Source of the DNA: Halioglobus sp.
Lineage (GTDB): Bacteria > Pseudomonadota > Gammaproteobacteria > Pseudomonadales > Halieaceae
DNA length: 48,285 nt
NCBI GenBank assembly: GCA_020443325.1
Contig: JAGRIK010000319.1
Coordinates: 1-48,285 of the forward strand
Direction of reading: 5' to 3'
In this document: positions 25,039-34,144 of the stretch, in pieces
Position numbering within the stretch: the first letter of the stretch is position 1
Layout of the letters: the number at the start of each line of letters is the position of its first letter
Program-made: the position numbers and the translations under genes
The notes under the pieces: model-generated
What the model saw: only the letters and a program-made list of their open reading frames with translations
What the model was told of the DNA's origin: nothing
The model's database searches: none

Positions 25039-25698
25039 ATGACAACAAAACTGAAAGCCGTGCTATTCGACTTTGGCGGTGTATTCACCGATTCGCCCTT
25101 CCACGCATTTAGCAGCTACGCCGCGAAAATTGGCGCCTCCGATGAGCAGGTTACCGACATTGTATTCGGCGGCTACGGCGTTGACAGCGATCATCCCTGG
25201 CACCAGGTGGAGCGAGGGGAAATATCGCTGGAGAACGCGCGCGAAGACATACTGGCACTGGGGAAGGCGCAGGGCCTGAACGTTGATATCTGGGAAGTGT
25301 TCATGGCCATGGCGGAGAACGGCGGCGGCCTGCGCAACGATCTCGTTGAGTATGTGCGCAAGATACGAACAGCGGGGCTGGGCACCGGCATTATCACCAA
25401 CAACGTGGTCGAATTCAGGGATCACTGGCGCAGTATGCTGCCGGTGGAGGAACTGTTTGATTTTGTTGTCGACAGCAGCGAGGTGGGCATGCGCAAGCCC
25501 AACCCGGCGATCTTCGAGAAGGCGCTGGAAATAGGCGGCCTGGCGCCCGAGGAAGTTGTCTTCCTTGACGACTTTGAAGGCAATGTGATCGCGGCCAGCG
25601 CCCTCAATATTCGATCGATCCTCGTCGGCAGCGATAGCGGGAAAACCATCGCCGACCTCGATGAAATACTGGGCCTGAACCGGGCCAACACGCTTTGA
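25039..25698 (+). CDS. HAD-IA family hydrolase
   Basis: A 219-residue haloacid-dehalogenase-superfamily protein. Motif I is LFDFGGVF with nucleophile D11. Position +2 is Gly instead of the second Asp, as in the DxGGV/YihX-like branch. Motif II is GIITNN, motif III the Lys in MRKPNPAIF, and motif IV VFLDDFEGN. A helical cap occupies about residues 20-100. It probably hydrolyses a phosphate or related ester in the cytoplasm; the substrate is unknown. AGGA precedes ATG 25039. It opens a tight operon with the alkylsulfatase (19 bases downstream) and the molybdopterin oxidoreductase, so it may act on a product of sulfate-ester breakdown, which is inference. Confidence 0.9.
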   Translation: MTTKLKAVLFDFGGVFTDSPFHAFSSYAAKIGASDEQVTDIVFGGYGVDSDHPWHQVERGEISLENAREDILALGKAQGLNVDIWEVFMAMAENGGGLRNDLVEYVRKIRTAGLGTGIITNNVVEFRDHWRSMLPVEELFDFVVDSSEVGMRKPNPAIFEKALEIGGLAPEEVVFLDDFEGNVIAASALNIRSILVGSDSGKTIADLDEILGLNRANTL

Positions 25699-25717
25699 CC
25701 CAATAAGGAGATCGCCC

Positions 25718-27499
25718 ATGCGATGCCCCACTATAATAAACACACTGGCCAGGCAGTTTCACGCAGTGCTCCTGACCGCATGCGTATCCGCACTGTCTGC
25801 TACTGCATCTGCCCAGGCACCACCCAACCCCTACGAGGTGGAGCGCAGCTGGCCGCCCTACTATCTGGAACACCAGAAACTTTTCACCGACAAGGCCGGC
25901 ACATATAAAGCCGGTAAGTACCCGGTCTGGACCATTCACGTACCCGACGGCTGGATCGGCAACAGCACTGTCATCGAGGGCGATGACGGGCTGATCGTGT
26001 ACGACACCAGCGTCAGTGTTGAGGCCGGGGAATATATCGCAGAAGAGATCCGCAAGATTTCAGACAAGCCCATCGTGGCCATTTTCTACTCGCACCACCA
26101 CACAGACCATTACAACGGCACCTCGGCGCTGGTAACGCCGGAGCAGGTGGCTGACGGCAGTGTGAAAATCTACGCCTGGGACAACTTTGAGGACGAAGTG
26201 GCCAACGAGTTTGGCGCCATCCTGCCGCGGCAGCTGATGGGCGTGTTCTACTACGGGCCCGACCTCTTGCCACCGGAAGATAAGGCTTATCACGGCTGCT
26301 GTTCGCCGCGGGTACTGGGCGGCAAGGCGGGGTATATCCCTCCCACCGACACCTTCAGTGAAGATACCGAGATGGTGATTGCCGGCGTGCGCATCAATGT
26401 GTTCTACACCGGCGGCGAGGCGATATCCGAATTCGGCCTGTATCTCCCGGATTTTGATATGGTGTTGATCGCCGATGAGTTCTTCTACGCACTGGCGAAT
26501 GTTCACTCGATAAGGGGTTCCAAGCCGCGCCTGCCGGAGAACTACATGAACGCGCTCGATCGTGTGCGCGAGATCAAACCCGAGTGGCTACTGGGATCAC
26601 ACATCATGCCGATTGAGGGGCGCGATGATATCCAGCGCTATGTGACGACCAGCCGCGATGCCATTCAGTACCTGTGGGACCAGGGGATTCGCTATATCAA
26701 CAAGGGTTATACGCCTGTCGAACTGCAACAACAGTTCAAGGAACTGCCTCCCTATCTTGATCTTGCGCCGTTCACCCGGCCCATGTACGGCAAGCCCTCC
26801 ATCATCGCACCGGAAATCTACACCGGCTGGGTAAGCTGGTTTGGCGGTGACGCCACGGACCTCTCACCCACCGAACCGGTCACCAAAGCGCGCCGCTACG
26901 TGGACATGATGGGCGGGCGTGACAAGGTGCTGGCGGTTGCCAAACAGGCCTTCGATGATGGCGATGGACAGTTTGCCGCAGAGCTCACCCAGTTGCTGGT
27001 GCGTATCGATAACGACGACTGGGAGGCCCGGCACCTGAAGGCCGCAAGCCTGCGACTGGTGGGTTACCGCGAGATGAACACCATCGCGCGCGCCTGGTAC
27101 CTGAATGGCGCCAACGAGCTGGATGGCAAGATCAACACCGCCGGCCTGATGCAGCTGGGAATGCAAACAGCGCAGCGCAACCAGACAGGCGCAGAGTTGC
27201 TGGAGAGCTGGCGCTACCAGGTGGATGCGGAAAAGGCGGCGGATACCGGTATCCGGCTGGGTGTTGAATTCACTGATTCCGGCGACAGCTATACCGTAGA
27301 GTTGCGCAACAGTATTCTGGAGATCAGTCCCGGGCCCGTAGCGCCCGACATTCCCGTGGTCAGCCTCAGCGTGCCACAGCTGCAGGAAATACTCGCCGGC
27401 AAACCCGCACCCGACGGTGCGGGAGACACGACGGTGCTGGCCAGCCTGCTCGGCTTTCTCGATCGGGAGAATGAAGGCTTTTCGATGCACCTGCGCTAA
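25718..27499 (+). CDS. Secreted alkyl/aryl sulfatase, SdsA1-like metallo-beta-lactamase fold
   Basis: A 593-residue exported protein with a signal peptide ending ASA-QA (about residue 33). The metallo-beta-lactamase domain carries H126-x-H128-x-D130-H131 in SHHHTDHYNGT. A helical dimerisation domain follows (about residues 375-500), with ARHLKAASLRLVGYREMNTIARAWYLNGANEL. A C-terminal SCP2-like domain completes the SdsA1 layout. SdsA1-type enzymes cleave primary alkyl sulfates such as SDS to alcohol and sulfate. The C-terminal domain looks slightly short compared with the roughly 650-residue family members. AGGAG lies 7 bases before ATG 25718. Middle gene of the three-gene operon. Confidence 0.92.
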   Translation: MRCPTIINTLARQFHAVLLTACVSALSATASAQAPPNPYEVERSWPPYYLEHQKLFTDKAGTYKAGKYPVWTIHVPDGWIGNSTVIEGDDGLIVYDTSVSVEAGEYIAEEIRKISDKPIVAIFYSHHHTDHYNGTSALVTPEQVADGSVKIYAWDNFEDEVANEFGAILPRQLMGVFYYGPDLLPPEDKAYHGCCSPRVLGGKAGYIPPTDTFSEDTEMVIAGVRINVFYTGGEAISEFGLYLPDFDMVLIADEFFYALANVHSIRGSKPRLPENYMNALDRVREIKPEWLLGSHIMPIEGRDDIQRYVTTSRDAIQYLWDQGIRYINKGYTPVELQQQFKELPPYLDLAPFTRPMYGKPSIIAPEIYTGWVSWFGGDATDLSPTEPVTKARRYVDMMGGRDKVLAVAKQAFDDGDGQFAAELTQLLVRIDNDDWEARHLKAASLRLVGYREMNTIARAWYLNGANELDGKINTAGLMQLGMQTAQRNQTGAELLESWRYQVDAEKAADTGIRLGVEFTDSGDSYTVELRNSILEISPGPVAPDIPVVSLSVPQLQEILAGKPAPDGAGDTTVLASLLGFLDRENEGFSMHLR

Positions 27500-27526
27500 C
27501 GTGCCAATCGACCACAGGACTTCCAC

Positions 27527-29686
27527 GTGAAGCAGCATAAAACGTTCTGTCGAATCTGTGAGGCCCAGTGCGGCCTGATCGTTACAACCCGCGACGAGCA
27601 GGTCATCTCGATCGAACCCAACCGGCAGCACGTGGCCAGTTCTGGCTACGCCTGTATCAAAGGGCTCAAGATGGGCGATTTCATCCACAGCCCCGATCGA
27701 CTGAAGACACCCCTGAAAAAAGTGAATGGGAGCTTCGAGCCGATCAGTTGGGAGCAGGCGCTACGGGAGATAGGGGACAAGCTGAAAGCCATTCACCAGC
27801 AGCACGGCGGCGAGGCCATAGCCGCCTATATGGGCAACCCGATCGGCTTCAGTCTCTGGCCCACCATGGCCATGACGTTCTTTCTCAAGGCATTCGGCGC
27901 AGACAAACTTTTTACGCCGGGAACACAGGATTGCGCCAATAAGTTCGCCGGTGGTGAGCGCTTGTTCGGCGGTGCCAATGAACAGGTTTTTCCCGACATC
28001 GATCACACCCAGTTGCTGATTGCCGTGGGCACCAATCCGGTGATCTCGAAAATGAGTTTCATCAGCGTCCCCCACCCGATGGATCGCATCTCGGCTATCG
28101 AAGAACGCGGCGGGAAAGTGTACTGGATCAACCCCAGGCGCACTGAGTCGGCCAAACGCGCGGGAGAACATATCGCGATTCGCCCGGACACCGATGTGTT
28201 CTTCATGCTGGGTTTCCTCAATGAGATTATTCGGCGCGATGCGGTGGACCACGACCGCGTCACCCGATATATGAATGGTTACGACTTGCTCGCACAGACC
28301 GCGGCTCCCTGGACGCTACAGCGGGTTGCGGCAGTGACATTGATACCCGCCGAGAAAATGTACCAGATGGTAACGGCCTACCTGGAAGCCGACGGCGCGG
28401 CAATATTCTCCTCAACCGGCGTTAACCAGGGTCGCTTCGGGCTGTTGGTTTACTGGTTGCAGGAGGCTATCAACGCGATTACCGGAAACCTCGACAAGCG
28501 CGGCGGTGTTCTCGCCGGCAAAGCGGTCTTTCCGCCCGGTCCTGCTCCCGGCCCCCAACAGACATCGCGCATCGGCAACACACCGTATGTGAACAGCACC
28601 ATCCCGGCTGCGATCATGGCCGACGAAATACTGACACCGGGTCCCGGGCAGGTGCGCGCGATGTTCAATATGTCCGGGAATCCACTGCTGACCTGTCCCG
28701 GCAGCCATCGCCTCGCAGAAGCATTCGATCACCTCGAATTTTTTGTCTGCCTGGACATCGTGCGCAACGAAACGGCCGAATATGCCGACTATATACTTCC
28801 AACATTGCACAGCCTGGAGCGCGCTGACGTCCCGTTCTATTTCTTCACGATGATGGGATTGATGCCGGTCCGCAGCTTTTCCTATACCGATGCCGTGGTC
28901 GCTGCGGCGGGAGAATCGCGCGACGAGGGTTTGGTATTCCGCCAGTTGTGCCGCATCTCAGGCATGCCGCTGGCAGGCTCGAGATCGCTGCAGTGGCTAT
29001 CAAACATGGCAGAGAAGCTGGCGCGCGTGCCGTACCTGGGCAAGCTGACCAGCCTCGACAGGCTATTCCTGGGCATGCTTATCCGCTCGGCCAAATTGGG
29101 TGGACTCAGGAAGATGCGGCGGTATCCCGACGGTCGCCTGCTGACACCGAATCAACCCGGTGACTACCTCGGGCAGCGCGTAAAAACACCGTCGGGGAAG
29201 GTCGAGTTAGCGCCCGCGGACCTGATCGAACGGGCAAAATCATTGGAGAACACTTACCGGGAAGAACTCGCCAAAAAGTCGGCCTTGAAACTCATACAAA
29301 AGCGCGAGCGCTTTACCCACAACTCCTGGGCACACAACGTGCAGGCTTTTGTAAAAGGAGAGCGCGCGAGTAACTATCTCTATATTCATCCAGCGGACGC
29401 CGTTGCACATGGCCTTACGGAAGGCGGTAGTGCAAGAGTCAGCGCGAACGGCAACCACATAGACATTCCAGTGAGGCTCGACGACGACATGATGCCGGGC
29501 ACGGTCTCGGTACCGCACGGCTGGGGGCACCAGAGCGCAGCAGGCCTGTCGGTGGCCAGCAAGACTACGGGGGTCAACGTCAACATTATCCTGCCAGATG
29601 GACCTGACTCGATAGAACCGGCCTCGGGTATGGCGCACATGAACGGTGTCATTGTTGCCGTGACGGCGCTCGGCCCCGGGGCCTGA
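27527..29686 (+). CDS. Molybdopterin-dependent oxidoreductase, formate dehydrogenase-like
   Basis: A 719-residue protein of the DMSO-reductase/formate-dehydrogenase superfamily. The N-terminal [4Fe-4S] site is C8-x2-C11-x3-C15-x27-C43. Cys in GTQDCANKF (about residue 135) sits where the molybdenum ligand is expected. Molybdopterin-binding segments follow (VGTNPVISK, WINPRRTESA, FNMSGNPLLTCPGS), and a C-terminal dinucleotide-binding domain ends with VSVPHGWGHQ and a TGVNVNIILPD segment. No twin-arginine signal is present, so it is cytoplasmic. The start is GTG at 27527, with AGGA about 8 bases upstream. It is last in the operon with the sulfatase. The substrate is unknown; no dedicated electron-transfer subunit accompanies it. 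Confidence 0.9.
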   Translation: MKQHKTFCRICEAQCGLIVTTRDEQVISIEPNRQHVASSGYACIKGLKMGDFIHSPDRLKTPLKKVNGSFEPISWEQALREIGDKLKAIHQQHGGEAIAAYMGNPIGFSLWPTMAMTFFLKAFGADKLFTPGTQDCANKFAGGERLFGGANEQVFPDIDHTQLLIAVGTNPVISKMSFISVPHPMDRISAIEERGGKVYWINPRRTESAKRAGEHIAIRPDTDVFFMLGFLNEIIRRDAVDHDRVTRYMNGYDLLAQTAAPWTLQRVAAVTLIPAEKMYQMVTAYLEADGAAIFSSTGVNQGRFGLLVYWLQEAINAITGNLDKRGGVLAGKAVFPPGPAPGPQQTSRIGNTPYVNSTIPAAIMADEILTPGPGQVRAMFNMSGNPLLTCPGSHRLAEAFDHLEFFVCLDIVRNETAEYADYILPTLHSLERADVPFYFFTMMGLMPVRSFSYTDAVVAAAGESRDEGLVFRQLCRISGMPLAGSRSLQWLSNMAEKLARVPYLGKLTSLDRLFLGMLIRSAKLGGLRKMRRYPDGRLLTPNQPGDYLGQRVKTPSGKVELAPADLIERAKSLENTYREELAKKSALKLIQKRERFTHNSWAHNVQAFVKGERASNYLYIHPADAVAHGLTEGGSARVSANGNHIDIPVRLDDDMMPGTVSVPHGWGHQSAAGLSVASKTTGVNVNIILPDGPDSIEPASGMAHMNGVIVAVTALGPGA

Positions 29687-29723
29687 GTAGGGAGTGGCTG
29701 CCGCAATATAATCCGGACCAGCC

Positions 29724-31220
29724 CTACACCGCGTGCAGTTTCAGGACTTCGGCGGTTTCCGCCCTGACGCGCGCGGACAGCGCCGCATCGGTCTTCAGGT
29801 TATGACCATAGGAAGGAATCATCTCCTGGAGCTTCGGCACCCAGTGACCGACGAGTTGCTCGTGAAAACAGTTCTCCAGCATGTGCGTCATGATCCAGAC
29901 TGCGGTTGACGCACCGGGCGATGCACCCAACAGAGCAACAATCGAAGAATCGGCCGAATGCACAATTTCAGTGCCGAATTCCAGTGTTCCCGTATGCGCT
30001 TTATCTTTGCGTATGATCTGCACGCGCTGCCCGGCGACCGCCAACTCCCAGTCTGCCCGATCCACCTGGGGATAAAACTCTCGCAGCGCGTCGAAGCGGT
30101 GGGACGAGCTTTGAAATACCTGCCCCACCAGGTACTCCTCAAGGGGAAAATTATCGCGCGCAACCGCGAGCAGCGGGAGGATATTGTCCGGGCGCACCGA
30201 TTTCGGTAAATCCAGCAGCGAGCCGTGCTTGAGGAACCGCGTGGTGAATCCGGCGTAGGGGCCGAACAACAGCCAGCGCTTGCCGTCGATGATACGGGTA
30301 TCGAGATGCGGCACCGACATCGGCGGAGAGCCCGTCGCGGCCATGCCGTAGACCTTGGCAGCGTGACGCTCCGCCACATCCGGATTGCCGCAACGCAGCC
30401 AAACGCCGCTCACGGGGAAGCCGCCATAGCCCTTTGCCTCGGGGATACCGGATTTCTGCAGCAACGGCAGCGTGCCGCCTCCCGCGCCCAGGAACACGTA
30501 CTTGGCATGCACGCTGCGCTGTGCACCGGTGGCCTCGTCCCGGACATCCAGCCGCCAACCGCCTTCCGGCCGGCGCTGCAGGTCGACTATGCGCTGGGAA
30601 AAGCGCGCAACGAAATCGTCCTGCTTCTGCAGATAGCCCAGCAGCGCGGAAGTCAGTGCACCGTAATTGACATCGGCGCCGGTCACAATGTGGGTTGCCG
30701 CTACCGGTTGCGCGGGGTCGCGCCCCGCCATGAGCAGTGGTGCCCATTCCGCGATCTGCGCGTGATCCTCAGAGTATTCCATACCGCGATAACAATGGTG
30801 ACCGCTCATCGCAGCATGACGCTTGCGCAGAAAATCCTGGCGCTCTGCCCCAATCACGAAGCTCATATGCGGCACGGGGTGAATAAACACCTCAGGCGAC
30901 GCGATCGCGCCCTTGCGGACGAGGTAGGACCAGAATTGCCGGGACAGATCGAACTCGACATTGACCTCCAGCGCCCTTGCGATATCGACGTTGCCATCCG
31001 CACCCATCGGGGTGTAGTTCATCTCACAATTGGCGGCGTGGCCGGTACCGGCATTGTTCCAGGCCCCGGAACTTTCCTGCGCCTCCCCCGGCATACACTC
31101 GAGCATCTCCAGCTTGAGGTGGGGCTGTAACTCTTTCAGGAAAACTGCCAGGGTCGTGCTCATGATGCCCGCGCCGACCAGCGCGACATCAACTTCCTCT
31201 TCGGTTCTGGTACCGTTCAT
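29724..31220 (-). CDS. mqo: Malate:quinone oxidoreductase
   Basis: A 498-residue FAD-dependent peripheral-membrane enzyme oxidising malate to oxaloacetate and reducing quinone, bypassing NAD-malate dehydrogenase in the TCA cycle. The FAD-binding motif [20 protein letters not shown] is near the N terminus. [32 protein letters not shown] is diagnostic for the family, as are [20 protein letters not shown] and [12 protein letters not shown]. Length is normal. Its ATG overlaps the stop of the upstream cupin gene by four bases (31217-31220), so the two are translationally coupled. It converges with the molybdopterin oxidoreductase. Confidence 0.96.
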   Translation of the reverse strand: MNGTRTEEEVDVALVGAGIMSTTLAVFLKELQPHLKLEMLECMPGEAQESSGAWNNAGTGHAANCEMNYTPMGADGNVDIARALEVNVEFDLSRQFWSYLVRKGAIASPEVFIHPVPHMSFVIGAERQDFLRKRHAAMSGHHCYRGMEYSEDHAQIAEWAPLLMAGRDPAQPVAATHIVTGADVNYGALTSALLGYLQKQDDFVARFSQRIVDLQRRPEGGWRLDVRDEATGAQRSVHAKYVFLGAGGGTLPLLQKSGIPEAKGYGGFPVSGVWLRCGNPDVAERHAAKVYGMAATGSPPMSVPHLDTRIIDGKRWLLFGPYAGFTTRFLKHGSLLDLPKSVRPDNILPLLAVARDNFPLEEYLVGQVFQSSSHRFDALREFYPQVDRADWELAVAGQRVQIIRKDKAHTGTLEFGTEIVHSADSSIVALLGASPGASTAVWIMTHMLENCFHEQLVGHWVPKLQEMIPSYGHNLKTDAALSARVRAETAEVLKLHAV

Positions 31221-31630
31221 CCTTTTTCCCCTGACGCCTCGCCAAAATGTGCGGGCTTAAAAGGCACCGCTACATCGGGTGCCAAAACAATATAGACACG
31301 CCGCCAGGGCTGCTCGTCGATAAGCTTCCACGTATGACCGCCGCCGACAGTATCCTCGGCCAGCAGGATATCACCCGGCGCGAGCCGAAACTGCCGGCCC
31401 GATCGCATCTCAAACTCCAGTGTGCCGCTCAATGTGACAACCAACTGCCTCACGGGCGCTGTGTGCCACGCCAGCACACCCCCCGCAGCCGTTTCCTGGA
31501 AGGACGTGCTTGTGACCGACACTTTATCGCTGAGGAAGTCACCATCCGCTCCGGGCTCCAGATCGATAACGCCTTCTTCAAAATGGGAGTTCTGGTCGTC
31601 ACCTGTCCACAGCCGCACACACCGGATCAT
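31217..31630 (-). CDS. Cupin-domain protein
   Basis: A 137-residue single cupin. [19 protein letters not shown] and [21 protein letters not shown] correspond to cupin motifs 1 and 2, with possible metal ligands His (WHTAP) and the GGGHTW His; the classical HxH pair of motif 1 is reduced. The function is not defined by sequence: a small-molecule binding or isomerase role is possible. It is the first gene of a pair with mqo (ATGA overlap). The coupling suggests joint expression, but cupins are not known to be required by mqo. Confidence 0.85.
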   Translation of the reverse strand: MIRCVRLWTGDDQNSHFEEGVIDLEPGADGDFLSDKVSVTSTSFQETAAGGVLAWHTAPVRQLVVTLSGTLEFEMRSGRQFRLAPGDILLAEDTVGGGHTWKLIDEQPWRRVYIVLAPDVAVPFKPAHFGEASGEKG

Positions 31631-31991
31631 CCTGTCGCCCTCTTCGTCTGGCTTGTCAGTTTATTCTTGCCGATAGTCCGGTTTTTGCCATCAGAATGCG
31701 TCGACCTCTTGTCCCCGATGCGAAATCTGGGTAACCCGCTATTACTGGTGCAAGACTATGCATTGAGTTCGCTCAGAATATCAACACTCAGCGGGGATAG
31801 TAATGGAAATAATTTCGGGATGGGCCATGAAGAGTCCCTCGTCCTCAAAAGGTATAAGTCAGCCGAACTGTGATGGTGCCATTGACAAGCGCTTAACCTG
31901 TGAGGAACGTGATAAAGCCGGCTCTTTGCTGACAACGCGGGCAGACTTTTGCGATAAACTGCACCCTTTCTCTCAAGCCTGCAAGAGTCCC
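31631..31991. other. Divergent intergenic region between cupin and TDT transporter genes
   Basis: These 361 bases separate the starts of two divergent genes. One reasonable promoter is seen (31929-31958) for the transporter. The open frame running through it from 31803 is in frame with the transporter but has no membrane or signal character and overlaps that promoter, so it is not treated as coding. No repeat, hairpin or RNA gene was recognised. Confidence 0.6.
31929..31958 (+). promoter_or_regulatory. Candidate sigma70 promoter for the TDT transporter
   Basis: CTGACA (31929-31934) and GATAAA (31953-31958) are separated by 18 bases. They would start transcription near 31965, about 27 bases before the ATG at 31992. 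This fits that start and argues against the longer open frame. Each hexamer deviates from consensus. Confidence 0.35.
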
Positions 31992-33008
31992 ATGTATAAA
32001 TCAATCGAGTCGCTGCATCCGGGTAATTTTGCCTTTGTGATGGCCACCGGCATTATCAGTGTCGCGCTGGACGCCCAGGGGTTAAGCGGACTGTCACTTG
32101 TTTTTGGCGTGATCGCTGTCGCAGCCTGGGAGATTCTATTGCTGCTCTGCATCATCCGGGTTATCGGCTTCTACAACGCAGTCTTTATCGACCTGACCAG
32201 CCCCAGAATGGTCTTTTCCTATTTCACGCTGGTTGCCGCTACCAACATTGTCGGCATTTTACTGCACAACTATGGATTGCCCATGCTGGCAGTAATCTGT
32301 TGGTTTATCGCCTTTGCCTCCTGGTGCCTTTTGTTGTATCTGGCTTTCAGTGTGCTGACCTTTATGAGCCACGAAAACAACGTCAACATCATGCACGGCG
32401 GCTGGCTCATTACCATTGTCGGCACGCAGTCACTGGTTCTTCTGGGCATAATGATCGCCCCATCCTTTGGTCAGTATGCGCATTACATGATGGTGGAGGT
32501 GCATTTACTATGGGGGCTGGGCCTGGCCCTGTACGGAATTTTCGTCACCCTTTTCTGTTACCGGATATTTTTCCTGTCATTGAAGCCCCAGGATCTTTCA
32601 CCGCTCTTGTGGGTTGTTATGGGGGCAGCAGCGATAAGTGCCAACGCGGGAACAAGCTTGCTGGAAAGCCAGGGGCAGCTGGCTTTCCTGGCAAACCAGA
32701 AACCCTTTATCGATGGCATTACGCTTATGATCTGGTCGTGGGCAACCTGGTTAATTCCGCTGCTGACCTTGTTTGGTATCTGGAAGCACCTTGTCAGTAA
32801 AGTCCCTTTCGCTTATGAGCCAACGGTTTGGAGCATGGTCTTTCCCCTGGGTATGTACACGGTTGCAAGTGAACGCATCGGGCATGTGGCAGAGTTTCCA
32901 CCCATGATCTGGATATCCCAGGTCATGATACTGGTTGCACTGCTCGCGTGGGTGTTTTCATTGACAGGTTTACTGTCGCGTATAGGAAGAACACTGACAG
33001 CCCGGTAG
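31992..33008 (+). CDS. TDT-family transporter (TehA/SLAC1-like)
   Basis: A 338-residue inner-membrane protein with about ten hydrophobic helices. The N-terminal signature LHPGNFAFVMATGIISVAL is typical of the tellurite-resistance/dicarboxylate transporter (TDT) family, which includes TehA, Mae1 and the SLAC1 anion channel. The last third contains FPLGMYTVAS, also common to the family, and MIWSWATWLIPLLTLFGIW. The substrate could be an anion, C4-dicarboxylate or sulfite and cannot be chosen from sequence. ATG 31992 starts directly before the conserved region and sits downstream of a plausible promoter. The ribosome-binding site is weak (CAAGAG). A possible TauE-type transporter remnant follows on the same strand. 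Confidence 0.88.
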   Translation: MYKSIESLHPGNFAFVMATGIISVALDAQGLSGLSLVFGVIAVAAWEILLLLCIIRVIGFYNAVFIDLTSPRMVFSYFTLVAATNIVGILLHNYGLPMLAVICWFIAFASWCLLLYLAFSVLTFMSHENNVNIMHGGWLITIVGTQSLVLLGIMIAPSFGQYAHYMMVEVHLLWGLGLALYGIFVTLFCYRIFFLSLKPQDLSPLLWVVMGAAAISANAGTSLLESQGQLAFLANQKPFIDGITLMIWSWATWLIPLLTLFGIWKHLVSKVPFAYEPTVWSMVFPLGMYTVASERIGHVAEFPPMIWISQVMILVALLAWVFSLTGLLSRIGRTLTAR

Positions 33009-33020
33009 CAAAGAGAATGA

Positions 33021-33200
33021 TGGGGTAAGGAACTGAGTCGTCACGAAGGGTCCGCTCCCGGGGCGCATCGTTTCGACCTTAAGGCTGCACTGGCCTTGGG
33101 TATTTTGGCCGGAGCTACTGTAGAACCTGTGACCGGCGAAGGCATAGACATGGTGCTATATGCTGTAATTGTTCTCCTATGCAAGGCCGATCTAATGCCG
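33021..33200 (+). pseudogene. Possible TauE/SafE-type permease remnant
   Basis: In the frame of 33069-33200 the translation contains RFDLKAALALGILAG, then GEGIDMVLYAVIVLL and CKADL. This resembles the GxGIDMxLYxxLVLL segment of TauE/SafE sulfite-exporter-like permeases. The match covers only about 45 residues, has no convincing start codon, and stops resembling the family at MPDR, where a GC-rich hairpin begins. It may be the scar of a deleted or rearranged transporter gene. The resemblance is from memory and the span is short. Confidence 0.35.
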
Positions 33201-33219
33201 GACCGCAGCGCGGTCCGGC
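33197..33219 (-). terminator. GC-rich hairpin downstream of the secreted 169-aa protein gene
   Basis: A 10-bp perfect stem (GCCGGACCGC / GCGGTCCGGC) with a 3-base loop lies 13 bases beyond the stop of the minus-strand gene at 33233. No clear U run follows. It is the best terminator candidate between that gene and the transporter; it could serve both directions. Confidence 0.5.
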
Positions 33220-33232
33220 AGTCCGTTAACCA

Positions 33233-33742
33233 TCAGTTAATCCGCTTGGAGACTGAGGTAATCATTAGCGGCGCAGGGGTCTCGGTAATTGATCGGATTT
33301 CATTGCCGTTGTCGAGAATGACGATCCTTTCCTGAATCACTATGAAGGGGTTATTGGGGTCGGGCTGGAATGTGGTTATCCCGGTGCAATCGGGGCTAAC
33401 CTCGTAGGTCCCCATCCCTGGTCGGTTCGGTGTGAACACAGAAAGCGAGCCCTTTATATTGTCTCGCTGTTCGAAGTTCCCAGCACCGTCATAGCTACGC
33501 CATACCACTCCTATCACCGTCTCGATGCCCGTGTTCGGTGGTGCTGCCGGCCGGGTGCCCTGCATCTGGGTTCCGTAGTCACCGCGAATAGTGGTGGCGT
33601 TGCAATCCTTGCCGGCTTTCCCCCTGTTGTCATGTTTGCCATTGTCGCTCATGGCTACGGAGGAGCTGAGTGCAGCTATCGCACAAGCCACCGCACATGA
33701 CATGAGGCCGAGTTTTTTACCGCTGTTCAATTTAGTGTTCAT
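33233..33742 (-). CDS. Secreted protein of unknown function
   Basis: A 169-residue protein that I do not recognise. It has a signal peptide (basic MNTKLNSGKK, hydrophobic stretch, cleavage near SSSVAMS at about residue 32). The mature part starts with a basic, Asp/Gly-rich stretch (DNGKHDNRGKAGKDC). It continues with beta-rich sequence: IRGDYGTQMQG, a GVVWRSYDGAGNFEQRDNIKGS stretch and MGTYEVSPDCTGITTFQPD. Two cysteines could pair. GNFEQ...GTYxVxxDCTGxxTF resembles uncharacterised secreted proteins in which a repeated 'process and response' sentence-like pattern recurs, but no function is known. GAGGAAG lies 5 bases before ATG 33742, ruling out the longer frame. It is monocistronic and divergent from the regulator gene. 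Confidence 0.78.
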   Translation of the reverse strand: MNTKLNSGKKLGLMSCAVACAIAALSSSVAMSDNGKHDNRGKAGKDCNATTIRGDYGTQMQGTRPAAPPNTGIETVIGVVWRSYDGAGNFEQRDNIKGSLSVFTPNRPGMGTYEVSPDCTGITTFQPDPNNPFIVIQERIVILDNGNEIRSITETPAPLMITSVSKRIN

Positions 33743-34144
33743 AGGACTTCCTCTTCGGTTGGCGCGATCCCCTGCCATACGGGGCGAGGGTTGCGATAGT
33801 GGTGTATCTCCATTGTTTAGCGACCTGTACTCACACTCGATTGTCGAAACCGCCAGCGTGATAGCAGGTTGCAATGAGTACAGCAGGTTCTGTCCGTTCT
33901 TGTGTGAGGAACCCGTTATCTATTCGTTAGGTTTTCGTTATTTCAAAAAAATCAATTAGTTGCGCTGGTTTTGGGTGTCGCCCGAGAGTTTGTGTGCGCG
34001 GGCACCCGCTACTGCGCACGCCCATCCATGCCGGCCTACCCTACACACCCATAGCCAATTATTCTCTGGCACCATCTATACTTGATATACGCAGTTAGGC
34101 GAAGATAACTCGGTCTGATAGAAGACATTCTTGACAGGATCGTC
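33743..34144. other. Divergent intergenic region before the wHTH-TPR regulator
   Basis: These 402 bases separate two divergent starts. A TATACT hexamer at 34077-34082 is a -10 candidate for the regulator, without a clear -35. An AT-rich stretch with seven A residues lies near 33944-33950. No hairpin, repeat or small gene was recognised. Confidence 0.55.

Noticed and set aside
31803-31991. N-terminal extension of the TDT transporter
   Set aside because: It is hydrophilic, unlike TDT proteins, and overlaps a plausible promoter placed 27 bases before the chosen ATG.
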